Shown here one piece after another: positions 18,381 through 27,859 of a stretch of DNA of 29,659 nucleotides (the first letter of the stretch is position 1; each line of letters opens with the position of its first letter). Location: the NCBI GenBank assembly GCA_023375785.1, contig SZWC01023624.1, positions 10,046-39,704 on the forward strand. Direction: 5' to 3'. The notes below the pieces were generated by a model. That model was not told the DNA's origin. It did no database searches and saw nothing but the letters and a program-made list of their open reading frames with translations. The stretch is from Penium margaritaceum (lineage: Eukaryota; Streptophyta; Zygnematophyceae; Desmidiales; Peniaceae). A program made the position numbers and the translations under genes.

Positions 18381-20244
18381 CCAATAAGACGAACGAGGAC
18401 CAAATAGACGTCATGTGGTGCGTGGCCCCGGAAGCGAGAACCCAAAAACCACTGGAGACACGGTCATAGGGGAGAACACCAGAGGTGGCGACAGTGCCAA
18501 CAGAGGACCTGGAAGAGACATGTGACTCATAGAGGGAGAGACAACAAGGAAGTAAGACAGACTGCCAGTGCTCAATCCACAGGACGGACACACTCAACGA
18601 GCCCAGAACGTGACCGGGGGGATCCCCACGAAGGACACTGTTCATCTGACACGCGAGACCTCTGGCCGTCGCTGCAACACCCTCACCTCCCTGATTGCGA
18701 AGACGTAGAAGCTGAAGAAGGGCCTGCTCCAGCTGGCGCTCCCGATCACCACGGTCACCATCCACCGACGCCGGTGGGGCCGGAGTAGACGCGTCCGAGG
18801 AAGAAGGGAACCACGGTGGCGGTGTGTAGGAGGAGGAGGGAGAACCCGCATAAGAGGGTGCACCGGATGGAGGAGGCCAGCCCCAGGGGTAGGGACCAGG
18901 AGGCAGAAAGAACGACACGCCAGTGGTAGGGTGAGCGTGAGCAGAGGTGGTGGCAGGCAAAAGCCAAGAGGCCGGAGAGGCGGAGGATGACGGCATGGAG
19001 GAAGAGCCAGAAGTGCGAGCCCAGTGTGCGCGCATGGCCCGAGCAAGACGAAGATCGTCCGGAGGGGCGGGACAGGAACGGGCAGAATGCTCCAAGGAGC
19101 CGCAGTTCCAGCACACAACAACACCGGGAGTCCGGGAGGAAGGAGTGCTACCCTTGTCCTTCCCCTTGCCTTTGCCCTTCCCCTTGCCCTTTCCACGTCC
19201 CTGGGAGGCACGGGCAGAAGCAGTAGAGGACGGGGCAGGCGAGGAAGAGGAGGAAGGAGCAGAGGAAGAAGCGGGTGCAGCAGCAGTGGCGAGTGCAATA
19301 ACACCTGTAACAGCAGAACGGTGGAGGCGCTTGTTTTGAAGGCTAGTCCACCAGGCAGCAAGGCGCTCGGAGGTGAAATCCCAGAGAGCCCCTACCCCAA
19401 GCGGCGAATCCGGGGGAACGGGCTGTGAGGCAAGTTGCTGTAGCTCAGTTTTGATGTCGCGAAGGAGGTCGGACAACTCCAGGATGAGGCCGTTGACCAT
19501 GGTGAGGATGGCAGAGATCTGGCCAGGCGCTGCTTTGCCAAGCTCGCGAAGGATCTTGAGACCGCGAGACCAGTATGCATTAGCGGTCTTGTCACTACGC
19601 ATGAGAAGCGTGTTGAACTGGACTGTGAGAGAGCTATGAGCGGCTTGGCCAGTGACAGTGGTGCGACGAGGCAACATGGCATATGTGCCGACAGGGTCGG
19701 CCAGATGCTTGATAGCAGGGTCAGCATTGAACGTGTCGACATCATCAATCAGCGACTCAAGAGCGGCAGCGATGAGGGCGCGCATAGTACGGGCAGACTC
19801 AGTTGCAAGGGGAATGAAGGGATCAACAGTTGGGGAGTAGTACTCCCACAGCTGCTCCCCTTGAGCCCACGTGCTAAAGCGCACTTCCCAGGAGGTGAAG
19901 GTGAGCCCAGAGGAGAGGGAAGGCGACTGCGAGAAGAAGTCATGCTGGCGAGGCGCAGGAGGAGGGGCAGCTGCAGTGGGGTGACTGGTCTGAGCAGCGA
20001 CAAAAGTGCTGGAGGCAGAAGTGCTAGAGGGGGTGCCAGCGGCGGGAGTGGTATTGGCACCAGCAGGCGGGACTGCTGACACGGCAGGGAGGCGACGCAA
20101 GACAATGGCGGCGACTTCATCAACGAAGGCTGCACGATTGTCCTCTGCCAGCTTAAGGCCATCTTCAGCTTCCTGCTGAGCCTCACGGGCGAGGGTCAGC
20201 TGACGTTGAAGGATAGCGATGACTGACTCGTCATCACCGGGCAT
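18380..20244 (-). pseudogene. gag: Copia-2 Gag and protease
   Basis: Open frame from the ATG at 20242-20244 (MPGDDESVIAILQRQL) through Gag and into protease, about 620 codons. An N-terminal helix (AREAQQEAEDGLKLAEDN) is intact here but deleted in Copia-1. The capsid-like region follows, then a Gly-Lys repeat (about 19150-19200) and a CCHC knuckle CWNCGSLEHSARSC (about 19070-19110). The protease motif reads VLASGATHHM, with Ala (18433-18435) in place of the catalytic Asp of DSGA. Gag itself is undamaged, so this copy might still make Gag. A 1-nt deletion near 18380 ends the frame. Confidence 0.88.
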
Positions 20245-20438
20245 GGTGACGACGTGAGGGCTCTGCCCGACAGATTTGGGCAGAGTTTCCCCAGCCCCAG
20301 TGGGCGTGGGAAACGTGGGGGTGCCTGAGGAAAAATAGCTGAACACTACAGGACAACCCATCCCGAGTCAGAAAGAACAAGCCACCGCAAAGAGATCAAG
20401 AGAAGGCAGCAGGGGACAAAAGCATGCAAGATAGAGAG

Positions 20439-21116
20439 TCATGCACTGACAGGAGGAGACGGACTACGTAGGAAGGCTAAGAGCGGTGGAACCGCAGCAG
20501 CGGAGGCATCGGAGAGAATGGCAACAGTGGAGGCGACTGGCACCACCAGAGCAAGTGCTCCAGTGACAAAGGCAGTACTGAGTGTGGTGATGACTGCAGC
20601 GATGGAAACCGATGCAGTGACAAAGCTGGAGGCGGTAGATGGAGTAGATGCTGCTGTAGTGACAGCGGCGGCCGTCGAGGTGCGGATGGAAGCTGCAGCC
20701 GTCGCTATTGCAGATGCAGATGAGGCTGTCGCAGATTCAATGGCAGACGCTACTGCAGAAATCTGTGTCCCTATGTCAATGGCTGCTGCAGCAATGGGAC
20801 CGACGACAACCGCAGCTTCTGTGTACGCCTCTGTTGTACATCCTGCTGAGGTCGAGGCAGGTGCACGAGAGGCTGTAGCGACAGCGGCAAACGTAGCGGC
20901 GGCTGCTACAGCTGTGTCTATAACTGTCGCAGTCGTTCGAGTGAGGGCACTCACAATGCCAACGCCGTCCTCGGTAAAGGCAGCATACAGATTGGGAGAG
21001 ACCTGCGGCTGCGGACCCCCCCAAGGAGAAAGAGGTGGGGAGACGCTTACCGGTCTGTGGCGAGCAGTTCGAGTAGACGACGCTGCCGTGGACACAGACG
21101 CTCGGTCGCTACTCAT
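20439..21116 (-). CDS. Copia-2 extra Ala-rich ORF upstream of gag
   Basis: A 225-codon frame from the ATG at 21114-21116 (MSSDRASVSTAA); the frame also extends upstream to 21461 without a stop. It ends at 20439-20441, about 195 bases before the gag ATG. It aligns with the Copia-1 frame at 6821-7696, sharing VID.A.AAAATF, STSAG, YTEAA, DIGTQ, ALVVP and LLAFLRSP. The five changed codons within LLAFLRSP are all synonymous, including switches between CTN and TTR Leu codons. No known family. The protein looks Ala/Ser/Thr-rich and helical, without a signal peptide or convincing membrane span. An overlapping antisense frame (20518-21138, plus) is also open, but does not extend over the LLAFLRSP end. 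Confidence 0.6.
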   Translation of the reverse strand: MSSDRASVSTAASSTRTARHRPVSVSPPLSPWGGPQPQVSPNLYAAFTEDGVGIVSALTRTTATVIDTAVAAAATFAAVATASRAPASTSAGCTTEAYTEAAVVVGPIAAAAIDIGTQISAVASAIESATASSASAIATAAASIRTSTAAAVTTAASTPSTASSFVTASVSIAAVITTLSTAFVTGALALVVPVASTVAILSDASAAAVPPLLAFLRSPSPPVSA

Positions 21117-21289
21117 GCCTCTGCGACGTCTTGCGTGACGATGCGGCGGCCCTCCCTCGTAGTAACCACCAGGAGGAAGCGCGCAGTGAGCGTCACGAAG
21201 ACCCAGCGTGGTGGAGATGGTACCACTGAAGCAGTGTAATTTGCTGCCGATGCGGCTGATGTTGAGGCTGGTACGGCTGCCAGCGCTGC

Positions 21290-21850
21290 TGCAAAAATAA
21301 CACGCTGCTGCGCGTACTGCTGTTGCGGCTACTGACAATGCTGCTGCTACTACGGTTGATGCGACTGCCATCGCTATTGCGAACAGTGCTGCTACGTCTG
21401 CGCGTACTGCTGCTGATGCTCTAGCCAATATTGCCGCTGTTGGGGCCAAAGTGGCTGCCACGCTGTTGGAGCCAATGCTACTGCTGCTGCCCGCGCTGGT
21501 GCTGCAAGTGCCGATGCTTCTGCTGCTGTTGTGGCTGATGCGGCTGCCAACACTATTGCTAAAACTGATGCTACTGCTGCTGCTCCTGATGCTATTGCTG
21601 CTGTGGACAATGCTACTGCTGCTGCGTGTACTGCTACGGGTGGACTTGGCACTACAGAGAAGGCTGCCAATGCGTCTGCTGCTGTTGTGGCTGACGTGGC
21701 TGCCAACATTGCTGCTGCTACTGCTCCGGATGCTGTTGTTGCTACGGACAATGTTGTTGCTGTTACGTCAGGAGCAGCAGCAGCGATGCTGCTGCTGCTG
21801 CTGCTACTACAGGCAATGCTGCTGCTGTTGCGTGTACTGTTGCGGGTGTA
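21290..21850. repeat. GCT/CTG-rich cryptic triplet repeat in the Copia-2 leader
   Basis: Imperfect triplet array of GCT, GAT, ACT and GTT codon-like units. On the plus strand one frame reads as Ala-rich repeats of about 40 residues (ASAAVVAD.AAN.IA...APDA) present at least twice, so there is a longer period on top of the triplet. On the minus strand it is likewise Ala-rich. It lies upstream of the Ala-rich ORF and may be its degenerate 5' extension. Confidence 0.7.
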
Positions 21851-22376
21851 GAGGCGGCAGTCGCATGAAAGGCGACTATCGTAGTAGTTGAAGGAAACTG
21901 CGGCTGCTGAAGAAAACCACAGTCTAGGCTGCTACAATTGACGCAGTTGCTGCTGGCACCTAGACGCATAAGCGAATGTAGTTGTGGGGGTCGCGGCTGT
22001 CTCTCTGTGACTGCTGTTGGTGCAATCACGTAGGCGATGCAGCTTGAGGATCCCTGTAATGGAAGCACGGGAGTGAAGTGGGAGGACCGGCTACGAAGAT
22101 TGCAGCTGGTGAGTGACGCGACGGGAGGAGAGGTCCGTGGGTGAGGGATGTACGCCCTTAACCCACCTTTTTCCCGTGAGGTGCTACAGTCGGCCACCAA
22201 GAGAGGAGGCCGAAGGCTTGTGGGAGCGAGGTCCTCCTCCCTAAGGACCTCTGCGCCTGTTAGAGAGGGGCAGAGGTGGCAGAAGTGACGGCTGTGATGG
22301 CGGCGACGATGAGATGTCACACGCGAACAGGATCGCACGTGCGATGCCACGCGCGATGTATTCCCTCCCTCACACT
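21851..22376 (-). other. Copia-2 leader, distal part
   Basis: Leader between the triplet repeat and the primer site. I recognise no gene in it. A minus-strand frame runs from the LTR through this stretch, but it resembles nothing and is probably fortuitous. Confidence 0.55.
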
Positions 22377-22388
22377 GCTTTGATACCA
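22377..22388 (-). other. Copia-2 primer-binding site
   Basis: TGGTATCAAAGC on the minus strand, one base after the 5' LTR. One mismatch from the initiator-Met site used by Copia-1 and Gypsy. Confidence 0.85.
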
Positions 22389-22389
22389 G

Positions 22390-22938
22390 TGGGTAGTGAG
22401 ACTCGGTGTGACGAGGGAATGGAAGAAAGTGGGGCGAGGAACCAAGAAAGGTTTTACGCCATGCACGATGTGACAGAACACATGTATGTGAGAGGAAACG
22501 AGTCACAAGCCACTGAACTGCTAGCGGGAGAGCAAGAGGTGTCGAGCGAGGGACGACGAGCTCCAACTTCGCTCGCACTACGAGGCGCAGAAAGCCTCGA
22601 CCTCGAACCTCATCGCCGCATTATCCTCCGAACCTGCACACCAACAGGATTCTGCCGAGACAACCTAAGAGTCACAACCCCGGGTGTTCAGCCCCCCCCC
22701 CCAATCACACGAGCACTAGGAAACCTAGCGTTAATGCACCAAGAACATCTGTCTATAAAGCACTCCTATCAAGAGTCACAATGAAAATTGTCACAGCTCC
22801 ACTTCTTGTGCACGCCTCATCACGAGGGAAGCTGTGATGTCGGTGTCAGAGTCACTCCAGCATCAGTCACCTGCATCAATGAGGTGAGTGTGCAGCGAGG
22901 CCAGAGGTCATGACATGTCTGTGGTTCACAAACCAACA
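22390..22938 (-). repeat. Copia-2 5' LTR
   Basis: 549 bp, matching 15970-16516 with about 22 substitutions and a two-base difference in a C run. Its outer end abuts a GGCA-type array. Confidence 0.92.
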
Positions 22939-23369
22939 GGGGGGAGGGCGGGTAGGCAGGCGGGCGGGCAGGCGAGCAGGCGGGCGGACGGGTGGGTAGG
23001 CGGGCAGGCAGGCAGGCGAGAAGGCAGGGAGGTGAAAAAGACGGGCAAGCCGGCAGGCGGACAGGCCGGCAGGCAGGCAAGCAACTAGATAGGCAGGCAG
23101 GCAGGCAAGCACGTAGGCAGGCAGGCTCGCAGGCAGGCAGGAATGCAGGCAGGCAGGCATGCAGGCAGGCAAGCATGCAGGCAGACAGGTAGGCAGCAGG
23201 CATGCAGGCAGGCAGGCGGGCAGGCAGGCAGGTAGGCAGGCAGCGAGGCAGGCAGCAAGGTAGGCAGCCATGCAACCAGGCAGGCAAGCAGGCAGGTAGG
23301 CAGACACGCAGGCAGGGAGGTAGGCAGGCAAGTACGTAAGAAGGCAGGTAGGCAGGCAGACAGACAGGC
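22939..23369. repeat. GGCA/GGCG tetranucleotide array
   Basis: About 430 bp of GGCA units with GGCG, GTAG, AGCA and TGCA variants, separating Copia-2 from Copia-3. The end (CAGGC, 23365-23369) is the left target duplication of Copia-3. Confidence 0.95.
23365..23369. repeat. Copia-3 target-site duplication, left copy (CAGGC)
   Basis: Equals 29583-29587 on the far side of the element. The word is common in the array, so chance is possible, but it falls exactly at both LTR ends. Confidence 0.75.
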
Positions 23370-24020
23370 TGTTAGCTACTGAGCTAACACCTCTGCCAGA
23401 GGAGCCACGAAACCGAAAAGCTCACAAAGGTTTTTAGGCCTTCTTCCTTTGTTGACATGTGTCATGCACCCCAAAATTAATCTGACATACAGTTCACCTT
23501 GACGAGTACTAACGCCTTAGCATTACATCTGAAGAAGAGCTCAAGTTGTCAATACGCAAGAGAGCATCAAGCAAGGGTTGATTGATCAGCATGCAAGACA
23601 AGTCCTTTTAGAGTTGTCTGTCTAGTCCTAGAACTGAAAATCACATTCTTGGGAAGTGACCTCAACCAGTCCCATCACCAATAGACTTGCACTGTGGGCT
23701 TCACACATATGCATCCTATTGTCAAGGTGACAGACCAACCATGTAGCATCCAAGAAGCTACGTTCTTTCTTTCTTAGAAGCTTCTATAGCAAACAAGATG
23801 TGCATGGGGCCAGGATTGAACTCATGACCTCTCACTTGGCCAAATCAACAAAATGGCCAAGGTAACCACTCACCCACATGGTGTACTCACGGGTCATATC
23901 CCACATGACAGAGCATAGTCGAGTCACATCAGAAACGGATCCAGGGGTCATACCTCCACGAGGGGCAGAGCATTCCTGATCCGTCCTAAAACATTGAACA
24001 AGGGGAAAGAACAATCAACA
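23370..24020 (-). repeat. Copia-3 3' LTR
   Basis: 651 bp, plus-strand ends TGTTAGC and AATCAACA. The outer end is a perfect inverted repeat, TGTTAGCT and AGCTAACA around a 4-base loop, conserved in the other LTR. A tRNA-like segment lies at 23809-23879. Confidence 0.9.
23809..23879 (-). other. tRNA-like segment within the Copia-3 LTR
   Basis: On the minus strand a D-arm-like GTGAGTGGTTA is followed by an 8-bp hairpin (CTTGGCCA/TGGCCAAG) and a B-box-like GAGTTCAATCC; the other LTR (about 29369-29440) has GTTCGATCC. The order fits a tRNA or tRNA-derived SINE, but the acceptor and T stems pair poorly. Low confidence. Confidence 0.3.
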
Positions 24021-24034
24021 AATCTCTCCCTTTT
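24021..24034 (-). other. Copia-3 polypurine tract
   Basis: AAAAGGGAGAGATT on the minus strand, directly before the 3' LTR. Confidence 0.65.
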
Positions 24035-24049
24035 ACCTTGCCTTAGTGA

Positions 24050-24565
24050 GCATCATCATTCGTCATCACTTGCGTTGACCATGCAATACCTTGCCTGCCC
24101 GCATGGTGGACATCCTTGTCGAGTGGCTTTGAAAGCATGTCAGCCCGGTTTAGCTTGGTACCGACATACTCAAGCTCCACTGTCTGGTTGTAGACCAAGT
24201 CTCGAGCATAGTGTTAGGGGATCTCGATGTGCTTTGTGCGCCTGGAGAGGACGGGTTCTTGGACATGTCAATTGCGCTCATGTTGTAAATCTTGATGACC
24301 GTTGCCGTTGCCTGTGGTGCCTTCATCTCAGAGAGCGAGCTTCGTAGCCACTGCATCTCTTTACATAGCTCAGTCAAGGCGATGTACTCAGCTTCAGCTG
24401 TTGACAAAGTGACACACTATCGCTTGTGACTTGCCCAACTCACTATACCTCTATTCAGCATACACACAAAGCCGAGGGTAGATTTCCTGTCATCGATATT
24501 CCCTCCCCAATCAGCATCGGTGTAGCACATGAAACGGAGTGACGCAGATCGAGCAATGCCTCCAA
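24050..24565 (-). pseudogene. pol: Copia-3 RNase H
   Basis: Copia RNase H with the blocks YTDADWGGN, STLGFV, STAEAEYIAL and NMSAIDMSKNP. A TAG at 24417-24419 lies just before the STAEAEY block. The conserved Asp of the CDN motif is Tyr (about 24288), removing a catalytic residue. It ends near 24050 in a short acidic tail. Confidence 0.88.
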
Positions 24566-24589
24566 ACTGGAGCCCCACGTGTCGCGTTC

Positions 24590-25640
24590 CCTAAAGCTAG
24601 CGTATGATGCGCTTCACGACCTGCCATTGAAGTGGACTGGGATTGGCCACAAACCGGCTCACCTCCCCAACAACATGGGCTATATCTGGTTGGGTGGCGA
24701 CCATGGCATACATCAGACTGTCCACTGCAGACTAATATGGAATGCTCAGCATGTCAGTTTTCTCCGCTTTGTTGGATGTGGACATAGAGGTGGAGAGTTT
24801 GCACTCCGAGCTCATGGGTGTGCTGACATGCTTGCAATCTGCCATGTCGTATTGTTTGAGGATGCAGACGATGTATTTTGTCTGGTTCAAGCTGATGGTA
24901 CCTGCTGCTCTGTCGTGCTTGATGGCAATTCCAAAATAGAAGTCAAGAGGACCCATGTCTTTCATGGGTCCTCTTGACTTCTATTTCAAATCTGCTACTC
25001 AGCTGCCCCTTGGGATCGTCTAGCACCTGCGTTGAAGAAGAGCATAGAATCAGGTCATCAATGTATAAGGCCACCAACATAGTCCCTTTGTCCCTCTCAT
25101 GCACGTACATGCTAGGGTCATTGTCGCAGTGCATGAAGGACTCCTTGGCCATGAACGTGTCCATCTCCTGGTACCAAAGTGTTGGCGCTTCTTTTAGCCC
25201 ATAGAGCACCTTCACCAATCTGCACACCTTGTCCTCGGGAGAATCAACCCCCTCTAAAACCTCCATCAGTACCTCCTTGTCAAGATTGTGGTAAAGGAAG
25301 GATGTCTTGACATCCATCTGGTGGACCTCCATGTTCTCGTCAGCAGCAATGGCGAGCATTGACCGGATGGAGGCGAAGGGTACAGCTGGAGCAAAGGTCT
25401 CATCGTACTCTGCGCCAAACCGTTGGGAGAACCCCTTTGCTACCACTTGTGCCTTGTACTTGTCTATCTTGCCATCTTGTTTCATTTTTACTTTCAGCAC
25501 CCACTTGCATCCCACAACGTGAGCCCCAACAGGTCTGTCCACTAACACCCATGTCCCATTCTCCTCGATGGAGCTGAGTTCACTGCGAATTGCTTCGTTC
25601 ACTCCGCTCTGTCAGGCCGAGTGAGTGCCTCTACGACAGA
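24590..25640 (-). pseudogene. pol: Copia-3 reverse transcriptase (split by a fold-back insertion)
   Basis: RT from NGTWVLVDRP and GCKWVLKVK through DKYKAQVVAKGF, QMDVKTSFL and VLYGLKEAP to an intact catalytic YIDD at 25054-25065. After SSRFEI a 24-bp inverted copy of the following sequence has been inserted. The domain then resumes, in another frame, with MKDMGPLDFYFGI near 24965. The section after this (TKYIVCILKQYDMADC) is recognisable to about 24730. Confidence 0.92.
24934..24986. repeat. Perfect 24-bp inverted repeat within the Copia-3 RT
   Basis: Arms 24934-24957 and 24963-24986 are perfect reverse complements around a 5-base spacer. The right arm encodes the conserved MGPLDFYF segment, so the left arm is an inserted inverted copy of it. 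Confidence 0.95.
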
Positions 25641-25899
25641 CGTTGGCTCCTCTTGAACAAAGAATGAATAGTCGAAGCTTGTCCATTCACCTTTATCTGT
25701 CCAAGGGAATAAGCAAGGAGTAGTTCACTACTCCTTGAACCTGCTAGCTGGTGCTGTTGATGTGGAGGCTGGAGGTCTGGTTCGTCGTTGATGATGGAAG
25801 AGGCATCCTCATCATGTTTCGGAGGATCGGATACGTCGGAATCAGATTCTGATTCCTCCGAGTCATCTTCATGAGCTCCTCTCCCTGTTGCAGCACCCA

Positions 25900-26870
25900 T
25901 CCCATGCCATTGTGCTAGTGTTTCGTCTCCCTTCTCAAGGAGAGTGAGCCACTCTCCCTGTTTTGGAGTATTCTCAAGTTCAAGAAGCTCTCCCTTACTC
26001 GAAGACCTTTCCTGGAAATCCACGTCTTTGCTGCGGATGACCTTCTTGGATCCGTGGTCCCACAGTCAATAAGCTTTGTGGGCGGTGTCATCGCCGATGA
26101 AAATACACTTTCGTGCTCTTGCATAGAGGTTTCCATGGCCCTCATCGGCCTTGACCTTGTCAAAGCCGGTGCAACCGAACACGTGAGATGTGAGGCGTCT
26201 GGCTTCCTGCCTGGCCATGCTTCTCGAGGGGTCTTCAGCTGCTGTGTCTGCTTTTTCTTGCATCTCCTTTGCAGAGCTACTACAGGTGTGAGGTTCACAA
26301 GATAGATAGCCGTACGTGTTGCATCTGCCCAGAACCTAGGAGGCAGCTTGGCGTCAAAGAGCATGCACCTTGTCATGCCCAGGAGGGTCTGGTTCATCCT
26401 CTCTGCTATGTCGTTGCTTTAAGGTGAGTAGGGGTAGTTTTCTGGTGTTCAATGCCATACAACTTGAGCCACTCCCTACAGGTTTCGTACTCTCCCCCAT
26501 TGTCTATCCTGAATGTATTTACCTTCTTTCCACTCTATCGCTCAATCATAGCGACAAAGGCCTGCAGATTGTCCTTCACCTCACTTTTCTTTTTGAGAAA
26601 GTATATGTGGACTTTGCGGTTGTTCTCGTTGATGCATATAAGGAAATATTTTCTACCTCCATTTGACGGTATGCGAAAGGGAACACACACGTTAGAGTGG
26701 ACGACATCAAGAGGTGCGAGAGCACGCGTGTCATTGTGCTTGAAGGGTTTCCATTTCGCCTTGCCTTGAAGGCATGGCTCACAAATGATCCTGGCTCCCT
26801 CTGCCTCATCACCTAGCTCCATCCCATACACTAGCTCTTGCTTTCCCATGAGCTCCTATATGCGACGAGC
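25900..26870 (-). pseudogene. pol: Copia-3 integrase
   Basis: Pre-integrase and core: CEPCLQGKAKWKPF, then PLDVVHSNV, where the first catalytic Asp (usually HSDV) reads Asn; GGRKYF and YFLKKKSEV; a stop near 26535; the IDNGGEY block with the second Asp; and, after a frameshift near 26400, the AERMNQTLLGMTRCML block with the catalytic Glu. A Lys/Arg-rich C-terminal region extends to about 25900. Confidence 0.88.
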
Positions 26871-26949
26871 CACGTGCGCAAAGCGCCTGTGCCACAGGTA
26901 CTTGGAGGATGTGCACAGGCTAGAATGAACAGCCCCGTTGGTTGCATTT

Positions 26950-27420
26950 CCTTACAATTTTGTTGCCGAATCATCTGCTGCCAGTGCTTCCGCTGCTCCA
27001 ACATATCCTTCCTCATCGGAGTCTACATCAATGCTGTCCTCATCATCACTCTTGACCAAAAATTCAGCCGTTGAAGTTATCGTTTTGGTCTGCAAGACGT
27101 AGAGTCCATCAATGCGAGGAACCTGTGCGACAACCTTCTTGGCAGAGTAGGAGATGTTGATGTCCTTGGTAGGGACTATCACCGCTTCCTTCTCTGTAAA
27201 GACCACTGTCATGCCATCGTCAGATATGTTAGAGACGGAACGCAGGTTGGCTGTGAAGGAGAGAAATTAGACCACCCCCTCTAGCTTGAGGTCGGAATCT
27301 CCACCGTTGACACCCACTGTGACAAACTTGTCACTAATCCCCTAAGCTGCCTCAACCTTACCATTGGCGACTCTGAAGTTCTTGTTACATGGAGCAAGAG
27401 AGATGAAGTCTCTCTTCTCG
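26950..27420 (-). pseudogene. pol: Copia-3 protease / pre-integrase remnant
   Basis: Recognisable Copia spacer between protease and integrase: ANGKVEAA, TANLRSVSNISDDGMTVVF and RIDGLYVLQTK, followed by an acidic stretch (VKSDDEDSIDVDSDEEG). Stops lie near 27270 and 27345. The catalytic DSGA motif expected just upstream (about 27430-27500) is not visible. Confidence 0.8.
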
Positions 27421-27429
27421 AGTTATGGT

Positions 27430-27740
27430 TAATCACCCTAAATTCATATACTCGACAATTGGTGTACCAAAAAGTGTATTCCCATATGCAAACATATCTC
27501 AGGAATCATCAACATCATTTCATGTCACTAGAGCCCAGATATACATTCCTTATATAAGGTGTTAGATATCATGGATTATATGTTCTATGTTCTACTTTTG
27601 GTTGGAGGTCCATGTTCACTCATATGTTCACTTCCCAATACACTTGTCGATACACAGTTTCAAGGGTCAGGTGATTGGTCATAAATGCTCTTCTCGTAAG
27701 TGGTGTGCTCATTTGTGCCTGAGTCCAGGCCGTAGGCTCT
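27430..27740. other. AT-rich segment replacing the Copia-3 protease active-site region
   Basis: About 300 bases of clearly higher AT content than the rest of the element, with no frame that I recognise. It lies where the protease active site and the linker from the zinc knuckle should be. It may be an inserted foreign piece or highly decayed sequence. I see no terminal repeats. Confidence 0.5.
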
Positions 27741-27859
27741 TGGCCTGAGTATCGCCCTCCCTTTGTTGGAGGCACACTCAGCTATCAAGCTTGTGGGATC
27801 CTTCCCATCATTTCACCCTCGCCATTCATCCCCGTCTCCTCCCTCTCTCCTGGGTGCAC

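Larger units (their letters stand above)
15970..22938 (-). mobile_element. Copia-2, defective Ty1/Copia element
   Basis: A minus-strand element of about 6.97 kb from the same lineage as Copia-1: same Gag start, same CCHC and Gly-Lys repeats, same integrase, same Ala-rich upstream ORF. The LTRs (15970-16516 and 22390-22938) differ at about 22 of 547 bases. About 1.7 kb covering the RT and most of RNase H is missing, so it is non-autonomous. Array repeats of the same kind lie on both sides (GGGAGGGCGGGTAGGCAGGCGG occurs in both flanks). A clean 5-bp target duplication is not visible. Confidence 0.92.

Noticed and set aside
22820-23331. Cys/Leu/Pro/Ala-repeat frames on the minus strand
   Set aside because: Translation of the GGCA array, not a gene.
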